A stretch of 64,000 nucleotides of DNA from UBA2334 sp964396895 (GTDB taxonomy: Bacteria; Pseudomonadota; Gammaproteobacteria; Burkholderiales; Burkholderiaceae_C). The notes beneath the pieces are model-generated. The model made no database searches and was not told the origin of the DNA. It worked only from the letters and a program-made list of their open reading frames with translations. The first letter of the stretch is position 1, and each line of letters opens with the position of its first letter. Location: assembly GCA_964396895.1 (NCBI GenBank), contig CAYNGJ010000021.1:11428-75427 (forward strand). The letters run 5' to 3'. Of the stretch, positions 39,324 to 50,540 are shown piece after piece. The position numbers and the translations under genes are program-made.

Positions 39324-40388
39324 TCAGCTGGCCTTGGCCGCATCCAACGTCTGGGCCGCTTGGCGGTACAGCTCGTCAGAGGTCTGGGTCATGCCATCAT
39401 CCACCGTGAAATGGCTGGTCACCAACTGCAAGTCCACCACCTGGCCCGCCAACGCACCCAGCGCCACGGGGCGCTGGGTGACGGACTGGGCAAACCGTCT
39501 GGCGGCCAACTGGGCCTGCTGGCCATCACAGGGGTAGAGTACCGCCATGAACTCGTCTCCCGCCATGCGGCCCACGAGCTCACTGCCTCGGGCACAGGCA
39601 GCCAAGCGCGTGGCCACCTCGTGCAACACCCGGTCACCGGTGGCATCCCCATGCTGTTGATTGATGCGCTTGAAACCCGCCACATCGAACAGCACAACCG
39701 ACAACGGTTGGTTCTCACGCCGGGACAGCGCCAGCGTTTTGTCCATGAAACCCATGAGCGCACGTCGGTTGGCCACCTGCGTCAGCGCGTCCTGAAACAC
39801 ACCGTCCACCAACCAGCCTTGGGTCTGCTCCAGCTCTTCCCGCAACTGCGTGGTTTTGCGCACACTGGCCTGCAAAGCCACATGGTCCATTGCCAGCCGG
39901 GCCATGGCCGACAGCATGCGCGCCTCGTGGTCCGACAGCTCGCGGGGCATCGTGTCCATGATGGCCAGAGAGCCCACGTTGGCTCCTTCGACCGTGCTCA
40001 AGGCGACACCTGCAAAAAACCGCACCCCCATGGGGCCGGCCACCCAGGGGTGTTGTGAATGACCTGCATCGCGCAAGGCGTCAGACAACACACAGTAGCC
40101 CTTCTGCCGCACCGTGACCTGGCCCAAGGCCTGTGCGATCACCGTGAGCTGTGAAGACGGCACCCCCACATGGGCTTTGTGGCAAACCCCCTCTTCGCCA
40201 AAAAATGACAACGTCACCATTGGCACATTGAAGGTCCAGCTCGCCAGCTCCACCAGTTGGTCCAGCGTGGCATCGGGCGGCAATTCCAGCACGCCCAAGG
40301 CCTGCAGCGCCTCGCGACAACCCGTGGCCAGACGGGCCGTGTGGTCTATGGGCTGAGGGGCTTGGCCCGTGGTGGCGTGATCTGTCAT
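39324..40388 (-). CDS. GAF-GGDEF diguanylate cyclase with AGDEF signature
   Basis: 354 residues from ATG at 40388. A GAF domain covers about residues 25-175 (VPMVTLSFFGEEGVCHKAHVG, in part), then a short coiled segment and a GGDEF domain (about 190-350; ANRRALMGFMDK, VVLFDVAGFKRIN). The active-site loop reads GRMAGDEF, that is AGDEF in place of GGDEF; some AGDEF enzymes are active. There is no membrane segment. It should make c-di-GMP in response to a small ligand or redox cue bound by GAF. It converges with the RnfB-like gene, five bases apart. Confidence 0.88.
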   Translation of the reverse strand: MTDHATTGQAPQPIDHTARLATGCREALQALGVLELPPDATLDQLVELASWTFNVPMVTLSFFGEEGVCHKAHVGVPSSQLTVIAQALGQVTVRQKGYCVLSDALRDAGHSQHPWVAGPMGVRFFAGVALSTVEGANVGSLAIMDTMPRELSDHEARMLSAMARLAMDHVALQASVRKTTQLREELEQTQGWLVDGVFQDALTQVANRRALMGFMDKTLALSRRENQPLSVVLFDVAGFKRINQQHGDATGDRVLHEVATRLAACARGSELVGRMAGDEFMAVLYPCDGQQAQLAARRFAQSVTQRPVALGALAGQVVDLQLVTSHFTVDDGMTQTSDELYRQAAQTLDAAKAS

Positions 40389-40506
40389 GTCCTGTCCATC
40401 AAGGTGGTTGGTGTGACACCGATTGTCCACCATGCCCCCACCCCTCAAACGCCACCCACGCCCCGGCAAAACCGCGCATTTTTTGTCAACGTGGCAGCCG
40501 AACGCC

Positions 40507-40998
40507 TCAGGCTGAGGGCTGGGCCGCGAGTGCTGCAAATGCTGACACCACTTCAGGCGGTGCCTGCACCAGTTCAATGAGCACACCCTCGCCCCCGATG
40601 GGGAACTCGTCATTGCCCTTGGGGTGCAAAAACGTGATGTCAAAACCCGCCGCGCCCTTGCGAATGCCACCGGGTGCAAAGCGCACGCCTTGCTCCCCCA
40701 GCCACTGGACAGCCACCGGTAAGTCGTCAATCCACAGGCCAATGTGGTTGAGCGGCGTGGTGTGCACGGCGGGTTTTTTGTCAGGGTCAAGAGGCTGCAT
40801 CAGGTCCACCTCGACCTTGAACGGGCCGGAGCCGATGGCGCAAATGTCTTCATCCACGTTCTCGCGCTCGGAGCGAAAGGTGCCCGTCACCTCCAACCCG
40901 AACATGTCCACCCACAGCTTTTGCAAGCGGGTTTTGCTGGGGCCACCAATGGCAATTTGCTGGATGCCCAGCACCTTGAAGGGACGCTGAACAGCCAT
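40507..40998 (-). CDS. VOC-family protein, candidate methylmalonyl-CoA epimerase
   Basis: 163 residues from ATG at 40998, overlapping the pccA stop (TGATG). Two beta-alpha-beta-beta-beta units with LNHIGLWIDDLPVAVQWL and VLIELVQAP; these give the His and Glu metal ligands. In place of the first His ligand the sequence has Gln (GIQQIAIGG). Operon context with propionyl-CoA carboxylase and methylmalonyl-CoA mutase suggests the missing epimerase that converts (S)- to (R)-methylmalonyl-CoA. Similar proteins are often labelled lactoylglutathione lyase; I regard epimerase as likely but not certain. Confidence 0.7.
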   Translation of the reverse strand: MAVQRPFKVLGIQQIAIGGPSKTRLQKLWVDMFGLEVTGTFRSERENVDEDICAIGSGPFKVEVDLMQPLDPDKKPAVHTTPLNHIGLWIDDLPVAVQWLGEQGVRFAPGGIRKGAAGFDITFLHPKGNDEFPIGGEGVLIELVQAPPEVVSAFAALAAQPSA

Positions 40999-43073
40999 CA
41001 CACAAACTCCACAATGGGTTGGTCCACGGTCAGGCTTTCGCCTTTGGCGGCCAGCACTTTGCCCACCACGCCATCGGCGGTGGCGAACAGCACGTTTTCC
41101 ATCTTCATGGCCTCAATGACGGCCACGCGCTCACCGGCCTGCACCTTCTGGCCGGGCTGCACCGCCACATCGACCAGCAAACCGGGCATGGGCGAGAGCA
41201 CGTACTTGCTCATGTCAGGTGGTGCCTTGAAAGGCATCAGCTGGTGCAGCTCGGCCATGCGGGGTGACATGACCAGCGCTTCAATCTTGGTGCCGTTGTG
41301 TTGCACCACCAGCACCAACGGGTTCTTGGGCGTGCCACGCTCGATTTGTGCGGTGAAGGGCTGGCCATTGACCGTGCCTTCAATGCGCACATCGTTCAGG
41401 CGCGAGTCACTGAAAATTTCGTAGCGAACACCGTCCACCGTGATAGCGGCAGAGCCCAATTTGGCTGGAAATTCCTCCACATGCACATCGGCATACTGGT
41501 TGCCGTCTTCATTGCCCAGCACCACCACGGTGTAGTTGCAGCCCACCTTCACGTCGTAGCCGCGCAATTGGCCGCTGATGCTGGCCGCGCGTTCGCGGCT
41601 CTTGCGGCGCACAAAGGCGGCCAGCGCGACCAGGAAGTTGGGATCGCTGTGGGGCACATCCTCGGCCTTGAAGCCATGGGCGTACTGCTCGGCAATGAAG
41701 CCGGTGTTGAACTGCCCCGACACAAAGCGCGGGTGCGCCAGCAAGGCCGCCTGGAACGGAATGTTGCTGCTGATGCCGCGAATGACGAAACCATTCAGCG
41801 CCTCGCGCATTTTGGCAATGGCCTCTGTGCGGTCTTTGCCGTGCACGATGAGCTTGGCAATCATCGAGTCGTAGAACATGGGGATTTCTCCGCCATCGAC
41901 CACGCCGGTGTCCACGCGCACGCCGCCAAATGCGCCATTGGCATAGGCCGCGCCTTGCAGCGTCTCAACCGACTGCTCCAAATCGGTGGCCGGTGGCTGA
42001 AAGCGCACCAGGCGGCCCGTGCTGGGCAGGAAATTGCGGAAGGGGTCTTCGGCGTTGATGCGGCACTCAATGGCCCAGCCCTCGCGCTTGACTTCAGCTT
42101 GCGTGAGCGGCAGCTTTTCGCCAGCGGCCACGCGAATCATCAGCTCCACCAGGTCCAGCCCGGTGATGCACTCGGTGACGGGGTGCTCCACCTGCAGGCG
42201 GGTGTTCATTTCCAGGAAGTAGAAGTCCTGGTTTTTGCCCACCACAAACTCCACCGTGCCGGCGCTTTCGTAGTTCACGGCCTTGGCCAGGGCCACGGCC
42301 TGCTCGCCCATGGCTTTGCGGGTGGCTTCGCTGATGAAGGGAGACGGCGCTTCTTCAATCACCTTCTGGTGGCGGCGCTGGATGGAGCACTCGCGCTCGT
42401 TCAGGTACAGCACGTTGCCGTGGCTGTCGCCGATCAGCTGGATTTCGATGTGGCGGGGCTCCTCGACAAACTTCTCGATGAACACGCGGTCATCGCCAAA
42501 GCTGTTGCGGGCTTCGTTGCGGCAGCTGGTGAAGCCCTCAAACGCTTGCTTGTCATCGAACGCCACGCGCAAGCCCTTGCCACCACCACCGGCACTGGCC
42601 TTGATCATGACCGGGTAACCAATGCCTTGGGCAATTTCAACGGCGCGCTCGGGCGTTTCAATGGCGTCGTTCACGCCGGGAATGCAGTTCACGCCTGCGG
42701 CACCGGCGAGCTTTTTGGACTCGATCTTGTCGCCCATCTTGCCGATGGAATAGTGCTTGGGCCCAATGAAGGTGATGCCTTCTTCTTCCACGCGCTTGGA
42801 GAATTCGGCGTTTTCGCTCAAAAAGCCGTAACCGGGGTGCACGGCCTGTGCGCCGGTGGCCTTGCAGGCGGCAATGATTTTGTCGGCAAGCAAATAGCTT
42901 TCGCGGCTGGGTGCGGGGCCGATGTGGACGGCCTCGTCGGCCAGCTTGACGTGGCGGGCTTCTTTGTCGGCATCGGAATACACCGCCACGGTTTGGATGC
43001 CCATTTTGCGGGCGGTGGCGATGACGCGGCAGGCGATTTCGCCACGGTTGGCGATCAGGATTTTGGCAAACAT
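40998..43073 (-). CDS. pccA: Propionyl-CoA carboxylase alpha subunit (biotin carboxylase + BCCP)
   Basis: 691 residues. Biotin carboxylase domain (1-450) starts MFAKILIANRGEIACRVI and has the glycine-rich ATP loop KASAGGGGKGLRV; a PCC BT domain follows; the C-terminal biotinyl domain carries EAMKMEN with the biotinylated Lys. It carboxylates biotin for PccB. The organisation is operonic: pccB 32 bases upstream, VOC gene overlapping downstream. Confidence 0.95.
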   Translation of the reverse strand: MFAKILIANRGEIACRVIATARKMGIQTVAVYSDADKEARHVKLADEAVHIGPAPSRESYLLADKIIAACKATGAQAVHPGYGFLSENAEFSKRVEEEGITFIGPKHYSIGKMGDKIESKKLAGAAGVNCIPGVNDAIETPERAVEIAQGIGYPVMIKASAGGGGKGLRVAFDDKQAFEGFTSCRNEARNSFGDDRVFIEKFVEEPRHIEIQLIGDSHGNVLYLNERECSIQRRHQKVIEEAPSPFISEATRKAMGEQAVALAKAVNYESAGTVEFVVGKNQDFYFLEMNTRLQVEHPVTECITGLDLVELMIRVAAGEKLPLTQAEVKREGWAIECRINAEDPFRNFLPSTGRLVRFQPPATDLEQSVETLQGAAYANGAFGGVRVDTGVVDGGEIPMFYDSMIAKLIVHGKDRTEAIAKMREALNGFVIRGISSNIPFQAALLAHPRFVSGQFNTGFIAEQYAHGFKAEDVPHSDPNFLVALAAFVRRKSRERAASISGQLRGYDVKVGCNYTVVVLGNEDGNQYADVHVEEFPAKLGSAAITVDGVRYEIFSDSRLNDVRIEGTVNGQPFTAQIERGTPKNPLVLVVQHNGTKIEALVMSPRMAELHQLMPFKAPPDMSKYVLSPMPGLLVDVAVQPGQKVQAGERVAVIEAMKMENVLFATADGVVGKVLAAKGESLTVDQPIVEFV

Positions 43074-43105
43074 GTTCTGGGTGTCCTTGAATTGCGGCCT
43101 TGCGA

Positions 43106-44638
43106 TCAGAGCGGAATGTTCCCGTGCTTGCGCCAGGGGTTCTCCAGCTTCTTGTCCTTCAGCATCACCAGCGAGCGGCAGATGCGCTTGCGGGTTTCGT
43201 GCGGCAGGATCACGTCGTCAATGAAGCCACGCGCACCCGCCACAAACGGGTTGGCAAAGCGGGCCTTGTATTCGGCTTCTTTGGCGGCCAGCTTGGCCGG
43301 GTCGCCCTTGTCTTCGCGGAAGATGATTTCCACCGCGCCCTTGGCACCCATCACTGCAATTTCGGCATTGGGCCAGGCCAGGTTCACGTCACCGCGCAGG
43401 TGCTTGGAGGCCATCACGTCGTAGGCACCGCCGTAGGCCTTGCGGGTGATGACGGTGATTTTGGGCACCGTGCACTCGGCATACGCGTACAGCAGCTTGG
43501 CACCGTGCTTGATGATGCCGCCATACTCTTGAGACGTACCGGGCATGAAGCCGGGCACGTCCACAAACGTGATGACCGGGATGTTGAACGCATCGCAAAA
43601 GCGCACAAAACGCGCGGCCTTGATGGAACTCTTGATGTCCAGGCAACCCGCCAGCACCAGCGGCTGGTTGGCCACAATGCCCACGGTCTGGCCATCCATG
43701 CGGGCAAAGCCGATGAGGATGTTCTTGGCGTAATCAGGCTGCAACTCGAAGAAATCGCCATCGTCCACGGTCTTGACGATCAGCTCCTTCATGTCGTAGG
43801 GCTTGTTGGCGTTCTCGGGCACCAGGGTGTCCAGGCTCATTTCCATGCGGCTGATGGGGTCGCCGCTTTGGCGCACGGGGGCCTTTTCGCGGTTGGACAG
43901 CGGCAGGTAGTTGTACAGGCGGCGCAGCATGAGCAGCGCTTCCACGTCGTTTTCAAAAGCCAGGTCGGCCACGCCGCTCTTGGTGGTGTGGGTGACGGCA
44001 CCGCCCAGTTCTTCGGCCGTGACGCTCTCGTGCGTCACGGTCTTGACCACCTCGGGGCCGGTCACGAACATGTAGCTGCTGTCCTTCACCATGAAGATGA
44101 AGTCGGTCATGGCGGGGGAATACACCGCGCCACCGGCAGACGGCCCCATGATCATGCTGATTTGCGGAATGACACCGCTGGCCATGACGTTGCGCTGGAA
44201 CACGTCGGCGTAACCGCCCAAGCTGGCCACGCCTTCCTGAATTCGGGCACCGCCAGAATCGTTCAGGCCAATGACGGGGGCACCCACCTTCATGGCCTGG
44301 TCCATGACCTTGCAGATTTTTTCGGCATGGGCTTCGGACAAGGCACCACCAAACACGGTGAAGTCTTGGCTGAACACAAACACCAGGCGGCCATTGATCA
44401 TGCCGTAGCCGGTGACCACACCATCGCCCGGAATCTTCTGGTCGGCCATGCCGAAGTCGGCACAGCGGTGCTCGACGAACATGTCCCATTCTTCAAAGGT
44501 GCCCTCGTCCAGCAGCACCTCCAGGCGCTCACGCGCCGTCAGCTTGCCTTTGCTGTGTTGGGCGGCAATGCGCTTTTCACCGCCACCCAGACGGGCTGCG
44601 GCGCGCTTTTTTTCCAGTTGGTCAAGGATGTCTTGCAT
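43106..44638 (-). CDS. pccB: Propionyl-CoA carboxylase beta subunit (carboxyltransferase)
   Basis: 510 residues. Crotonase-like carboxyltransferase N and C halves with DSGGARIQEGVASLGGYADV (part), GPSAGGAVYSPAMTDF and VPGFMPGTSQEYGGIIKHGA (part). The Asp that selects propionyl-CoA in PccB-type enzymes cannot be located by eye, but operon partners support that substrate. It transfers the carboxyl group from biotin to propionyl-CoA. Confidence 0.94.
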   Translation of the reverse strand: MQDILDQLEKKRAAARLGGGEKRIAAQHSKGKLTARERLEVLLDEGTFEEWDMFVEHRCADFGMADQKIPGDGVVTGYGMINGRLVFVFSQDFTVFGGALSEAHAEKICKVMDQAMKVGAPVIGLNDSGGARIQEGVASLGGYADVFQRNVMASGVIPQISMIMGPSAGGAVYSPAMTDFIFMVKDSSYMFVTGPEVVKTVTHESVTAEELGGAVTHTTKSGVADLAFENDVEALLMLRRLYNYLPLSNREKAPVRQSGDPISRMEMSLDTLVPENANKPYDMKELIVKTVDDGDFFELQPDYAKNILIGFARMDGQTVGIVANQPLVLAGCLDIKSSIKAARFVRFCDAFNIPVITFVDVPGFMPGTSQEYGGIIKHGAKLLYAYAECTVPKITVITRKAYGGAYDVMASKHLRGDVNLAWPNAEIAVMGAKGAVEIIFREDKGDPAKLAAKEAEYKARFANPFVAGARGFIDDVILPHETRKRICRSLVMLKDKKLENPWRKHGNIPL

Positions 44639-44887
44639 GGTGGGCTCTTTCTGACGGACTAAATGGTGAAGGGGTCAGCCTGACCGCACAGGCCCAGCCC
44701 AAGGCTGGTGGCACTGCGTGGAACGGATGCCGGGGCAACGGCTGACACAGGACAGAACACAAAAACTCAAAAAATACGCTATTTCTAATCATTTATTCAA
44801 ATAAAACAATAGCTGTAATCGCCTTTAAATAAAGCGGTAGATGCCAAAATTATTCATAAAATGAACTCCTCTTTTTAACTGTGCTTT
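44639..44887 (-). other. AT-rich gap between meaB and pccB
   Basis: 249 bases without a gene. On the minus strand the middle contains AGCTATTGTTTTATTTGAAT, related to the dispersed repeat. It could hold a secondary promoter for pccB-pccA; no convincing terminator is visible. Confidence 0.4.
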
Positions 44888-45907
44888 TTAAGCAGGCGTT
44901 TGCCCGCGCTCTGCGTACAAGGCCAGCAGTTGCCGGGCTGCGGTGGACGCCGCCACTTCGCCACTGGCCACCTGCTGCGTGAGGCCATCGAGTTGGGCGC
45001 GCACCTGCGGGTGCTGGCGAAACGCCAGCTTCAGCCCGGCGTCAATGCGCTCCCACATCCAAGCCCTGGCCTGGTGCTGACGGCGGGCCAGCAACTTGCC
45101 ATTGGCGGTTTGCAGGCGGCGGTAGTTGCTCACCTCAGCCCAAAAAGACTGCAAGCCGTCGCCCTTCAAGGCGCTGAGCTGAATGACCTGCGGGTGCCAA
45201 ACCTCTTGGTCGTGGTGAACGTGGTCGGGATTGCCATGCAAGCCCAGCAGGCGCAGGCTGGACATGATCTGGGCGCGGGCGCGGGTGGCGGCGTTGGGGT
45301 CAATATCGGCCTTGTTGATGACCACCAGGTCGGCCAGCTCCATCACCCCTTTTTTGATGGCTTGCAGGTCGTCGCCTGCGTTGGGCAGTTGCAGCAGGCA
45401 GAACATGTCGGTCATGTTGGCCACCGCCGTTTCACTCTGGCCCACACCCACGGTCTCCACCAGCACCACGTCATAACCGGCGGCCTCGCACACCAGCATG
45501 CTTTCGCGGGTTTTTTCGGCCACGCCGCCCAGCGTGCCACTGCTGGGGCTGGGGCGGATGTAGGCCTGCGGGTGCACCGACAAAAATTCCATGCGGGTTT
45601 TGTCGCCCAAAATGCTGCCGCCCGACACGGTGCTGGACGGGTCCACCGCCAGCACAGCCACGCGGTGGCCCTGCTTGATGAGGTACAGGCCCAGCGCCTC
45701 GATGAAGGTGCTTTTGCCCACGCCCGGCACACCGCTGATGCCCAGCCGCAACGCGTTGCCGGTGTGCGGCAGCATGGCCGTCAGCAGCTCGTCGGCCTGG
45801 GCACGGTGGTCGGTGCGGGTGGACTCCAGCAGCGTGATGGCCTTGGCCATGGCACGGCGCTGTTGGGCGGCGTTGCCGCTGACAATGTGATCAAGCAATG
45901 GGGTCAT
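44888..45907 (-). CDS. meaB: Methylmalonyl-CoA mutase-associated GTPase
   Basis: 339 residues. G-domain motifs: Walker A GVPGVGKSTFIEAL, DPSSTVSGGSILGDKTRM, VETVGVGQSE (switch) and NKAD. It protects and reloads the B12 cofactor of methylmalonyl-CoA mutase. The ATG overlaps the vapC stop (ATGA), so its translation is coupled to a toxin gene, while the mutase itself lies further upstream in the same direction. Confidence 0.94.
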   Translation of the reverse strand: MTPLLDHIVSGNAAQQRRAMAKAITLLESTRTDHRAQADELLTAMLPHTGNALRLGISGVPGVGKSTFIEALGLYLIKQGHRVAVLAVDPSSTVSGGSILGDKTRMEFLSVHPQAYIRPSPSSGTLGGVAEKTRESMLVCEAAGYDVVLVETVGVGQSETAVANMTDMFCLLQLPNAGDDLQAIKKGVMELADLVVINKADIDPNAATRARAQIMSSLRLLGLHGNPDHVHHDQEVWHPQVIQLSALKGDGLQSFWAEVSNYRRLQTANGKLLARRQHQARAWMWERIDAGLKLAFRQHPQVRAQLDGLTQQVASGEVAASTAARQLLALYAERGQTPA

Positions 45908-46308
45908 GCGGCCCAGTTCTCCAACTTCAAACCTTCAATCCGCTCGAACTCGCGGGTGTTGTTGGTGACAAGAACAGCATCCTCTGCCAGCGCCTGCGAT
46001 GCAATCAGTAAATCCATGTGTCCGATCGGTTGCCCCTTCTGGCGCAACGCGTGGAAATGCGTGGCGTAGCACCACATGGCTGTGTGGGTCCAGGGCAGCA
46101 CAGTCATTTCAAGCAGCAACTGCTCCAATCGGTCGCGGTTGCGCGCTTGGTGCGTGCTTTTTTCCACGCCATAAGCCAGTTCGGCCACCACCAGGGAAGG
46201 CAAAGCCACACGTTGTCGGCCAGCAGCGACCAAGTGTTGCAAAACACTCGGCACGCCACGCTGGATGTAGATCACCATGTTGGTGTCAAGCAGGTACAGC
46301 GACGCCAT
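45904..46308 (-). CDS. vapC: VapC-type PIN-domain RNase toxin
   Basis: 134 residues. Four acidic PIN residues: Asp8 in LLDTNMVIY, Glu near VVAELAYGVE, Asp in GHMDLLIASQAL and Asp/Asn in LVTNNTREFERI. VapC toxins cleave initiator tRNA or rRNA when not bound by VapB. The start overlaps the vapB stop by one base. The end overlaps meaB, so the toxin is welded into the propionate operon. Confidence 0.92.
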   Translation of the reverse strand: MASLYLLDTNMVIYIQRGVPSVLQHLVAAGRQRVALPSLVVAELAYGVEKSTHQARNRDRLEQLLLEMTVLPWTHTAMWCYATHFHALRQKGQPIGHMDLLIASQALAEDAVLVTNNTREFERIEGLKLENWAA

Positions 46309-46586
46309 CAGTCAAAGCTTTCGATGTCATCAGCAGCGGGGGTGTGATCACGCTCAATCTCGTCGGGCATACCCTCAAACCCAGCCAAAATGGCTTGCAG
46401 CCGGGCTACCCAAGCCGCGTCGTCTTCTTGCTTGGGCCTCAGCACAACGGCATTGCCCACTTTTTCAATGGTGACTTCCGCCGTGTCAAACCGAAACGCC
46501 TTGGGCAGGCGCACGGCTTGGCTGCGACCGGTGGTGAACACTTTGGCGGTGGCCAGTGTTTGGCGGGGAACGGTGGCGGTGGTCAT
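46308..46586 (-). CDS. vapB: VapB-type AbrB-fold antitoxin
   Basis: 92 residues. The swapped-hairpin AbrB/MazE DNA-binding domain is KVFTTGRSQAVRLPKAFRFD followed by EVTIEKVGNAVVLRP. The C-terminal half wraps the toxin. It would repress its own promoter as a complex with VapC. The 68 bases upstream, to the mutase stop, contain TGATACATATCAAAAATATA on the minus-strand complement, a likely promoter/operator. Confidence 0.9.
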   Translation of the reverse strand: MTTATVPRQTLATAKVFTTGRSQAVRLPKAFRFDTAEVTIEKVGNAVVLRPKQEDDAAWVARLQAILAGFEGMPDEIERDHTPAADDIESFD

Positions 46587-46654
46587 GGTGTGGCTCCTTG
46601 TATTTGATACATATCAAAAATATATACCAAATCAACCCATCACGCAGTGGTCTT

Positions 46655-48805
<2,151 letters not shown>

Positions 48806-48991
48806 GGCGGTGCTTCCGGCGTGAGGGTCAAACAATGAAAAGGATGATGTGCGAGCGCTCTGCACCTGCGTGCGCCGGGCTGGCCGCTGCGCGGTGAGGG
48901 GTGTTTTGTGGATGCACATTTTACATCATTCATAATTATTGATTCAAAATTTCTGATGGCATAGAATCGGCACCCTGTTACCGCACCCACC
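48806..48991. promoter_or_regulatory. Divergent promoter region of the mutase operon and gntR
   Basis: AT-rich part 48921-48965 lies between the two starts and contains ATCATTCATAATTATTGAT, a partly palindromic block with ATCA/TGAT ends and a TAATTA centre. It is the natural place for GntR binding. Confidence 0.4.
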
Positions 48992-49627
48992 ATGGCCGCA
49001 CTGTCCCTTACCCCCCGAGCCCTCTACCAGGAAGTTGCTGAATTGCTGCGGCAACGCATCTTCAGCCGCGAGTTGGAGCCTGGGAGCTGGATTGACGAAC
49101 TGAAGATTGCTGAAGAATTCGGCATCAGCCGCACCCCGCTGCGCGAAGCGTTGAAAGTGCTGGCCGCCGAGGGGCTGGTGACCATGAAGGTGCGCCGGGG
49201 CGCCTACGTGACCGAGGTGTCCGAAAAAGACCTGCGCGACGTGTACCACCTGCTCAGCCTGCTCGAAAGTGACGCCGCAGGCGTGGTGGCAGCCCAGGCC
49301 ACCCCAGCGCAGATCAACGAGTTACAGGCCCTTCACGACCAACTCGAAGCGGCGGTGTCGGACAAGGACCGGTTTTTTGACATCAACGAGCAATTTCACA
49401 TGTGCCTGCTGGCTTTTGCCAACAACCGTTGGCGTGACCAAATGGTGGCCGACCTGCGCAAGGTCATGAAACTGAACCGCCACAACTCGTTGTTAAAAGG
49501 CGGACGGCTGACGGAATCATTGGTCGAGCACCGGGCCATCATGGCGGCACTCAAGGCAAGGGATGCCCAGGGCACCACGCAGTGCATGCGGCAACACTTT
49601 GCCAACGGACTGAAGGCTGCCGTCTGA
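48992..49627 (+). CDS. GntR-family regulator (FadR/FCD type) of the propionate operon
   Basis: 211 residues. Winged helix at 5-75 (LYQEVAELLRQRIFSRELEP, IAEEFGISRTPLREALKVLA) and an all-helical FCD ligand domain with the metal-binding pattern of Asp, His residues (FDINEQFHMCLLAF, EHRAIMAAL, MRQHFANGL). It should sense an acyl-CoA or carboxylate of the pathway and regulate the divergent mutase operon. That target is inferred from gene position. Confidence 0.88.
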   Translation: MAALSLTPRALYQEVAELLRQRIFSRELEPGSWIDELKIAEEFGISRTPLREALKVLAAEGLVTMKVRRGAYVTEVSEKDLRDVYHLLSLLESDAAGVVAAQATPAQINELQALHDQLEAAVSDKDRFFDINEQFHMCLLAFANNRWRDQMVADLRKVMKLNRHNSLLKGGRLTESLVEHRAIMAALKARDAQGTTQCMRQHFANGLKAAV

Positions 49628-49672
49628 CCGGGGTGGACTGCGAAACAGCCGACGGCGTGATGCCCCGCGCGC

Positions 49673-50503
49673 TCAATCGCCGCTGTCACCGTCGCCGAAC
49701 AGCCCCCCCATGAGCCCACCGGCCACACCGCCGGCTGCCAATCCCCCAAGGACGGAGCCCTCCTCTCGCGAGCCACCGCGTTGTGGCGCCGCCGCAAAAA
49801 TGCGGGAGGCGAGGCGCGAGAACGGCAGGCTTTGCAACCACACGGTGCCAGGGCCCGTCATGCGGGCCAAAAACAAGCCCTCACCGCCAAACAACGCGGT
49901 TTTGACCTTGCCCACGTACTGCACCTCAAAATTCACATTGGGCGTATAGGCCACCACGCACCCTGTGTCCACCCGCAACACCTGCCCGGCTGTCAACTCG
50001 CGCTTGACCACCGTGCCACCCGCGTGCACAAAAGCCAGGCCATTGCCATCGAGCTTTTGCATGATGAAGCCCTCGCCGCCAAAAAACCCCACCGACAGCT
50101 TCTGCTGAAACGCAATGCCCAGGCTCACACCGCGTGCGGCACACAAAAAGGCGTCTTTCTGGCAAATGAGCGTGCCGCCCAGTTGGGCCAGGTTCATGGG
50201 CAAAATCTTGCCCGGGTAAGGGGCGGCAAAGGCCACGCGCTGCTTGCCCGCACCGGTGTGGGTGTAGACCGTGGTGAACAGTGACTCGCCAGTCACCAAC
50301 CGCTTGCCTGCGCTCACCAGCTTGCCAAAAAACCCCCCGGTCTGGGCTGAGCCGTCGCCAAACACCGTGTCCATCTGGATGTCGGCATCCATGAACATCA
50401 TGCTGCCCGCCTCGCCCACCACGGCTTCGCCGGGGTCCAACTCCAGTTCGACATACTGCATTTCTGTACCGCGAATGTCGTAGTCAATCACATCCATGCT
50501 CAT
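49673..50503 (-). CDS. AIM24/TIGR00266-family protein
   Basis: 276 residues from ATG at 50503 with GGAGAGAACC just upstream. Beta-rich, with repeats of the type GEAGSMMFMDADI, GGEGFIMQKLDGNG and GGEGLFLARMTGPG that define the family. The C-terminus is glycine-rich (GGLAAGGVAGGLMGGLFGDG) and could associate with membranes. The biochemical function of the family is unknown. The codon 1 ATG overlaps no neighbour; the TAXI gene begins far upstream on the same strand. Confidence 0.88.
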   Translation of the reverse strand: MSMDVIDYDIRGTEMQYVELELDPGEAVVGEAGSMMFMDADIQMDTVFGDGSAQTGGFFGKLVSAGKRLVTGESLFTTVYTHTGAGKQRVAFAAPYPGKILPMNLAQLGGTLICQKDAFLCAARGVSLGIAFQQKLSVGFFGGEGFIMQKLDGNGLAFVHAGGTVVKRELTAGQVLRVDTGCVVAYTPNVNFEVQYVGKVKTALFGGEGLFLARMTGPGTVWLQSLPFSRLASRIFAAAPQRGGSREEGSVLGGLAAGGVAGGLMGGLFGDGDSGD

Positions 50504-50540
50504 GGTTCTCTCCTGTGAATTCAAATGGGTTCAAGCCGGA

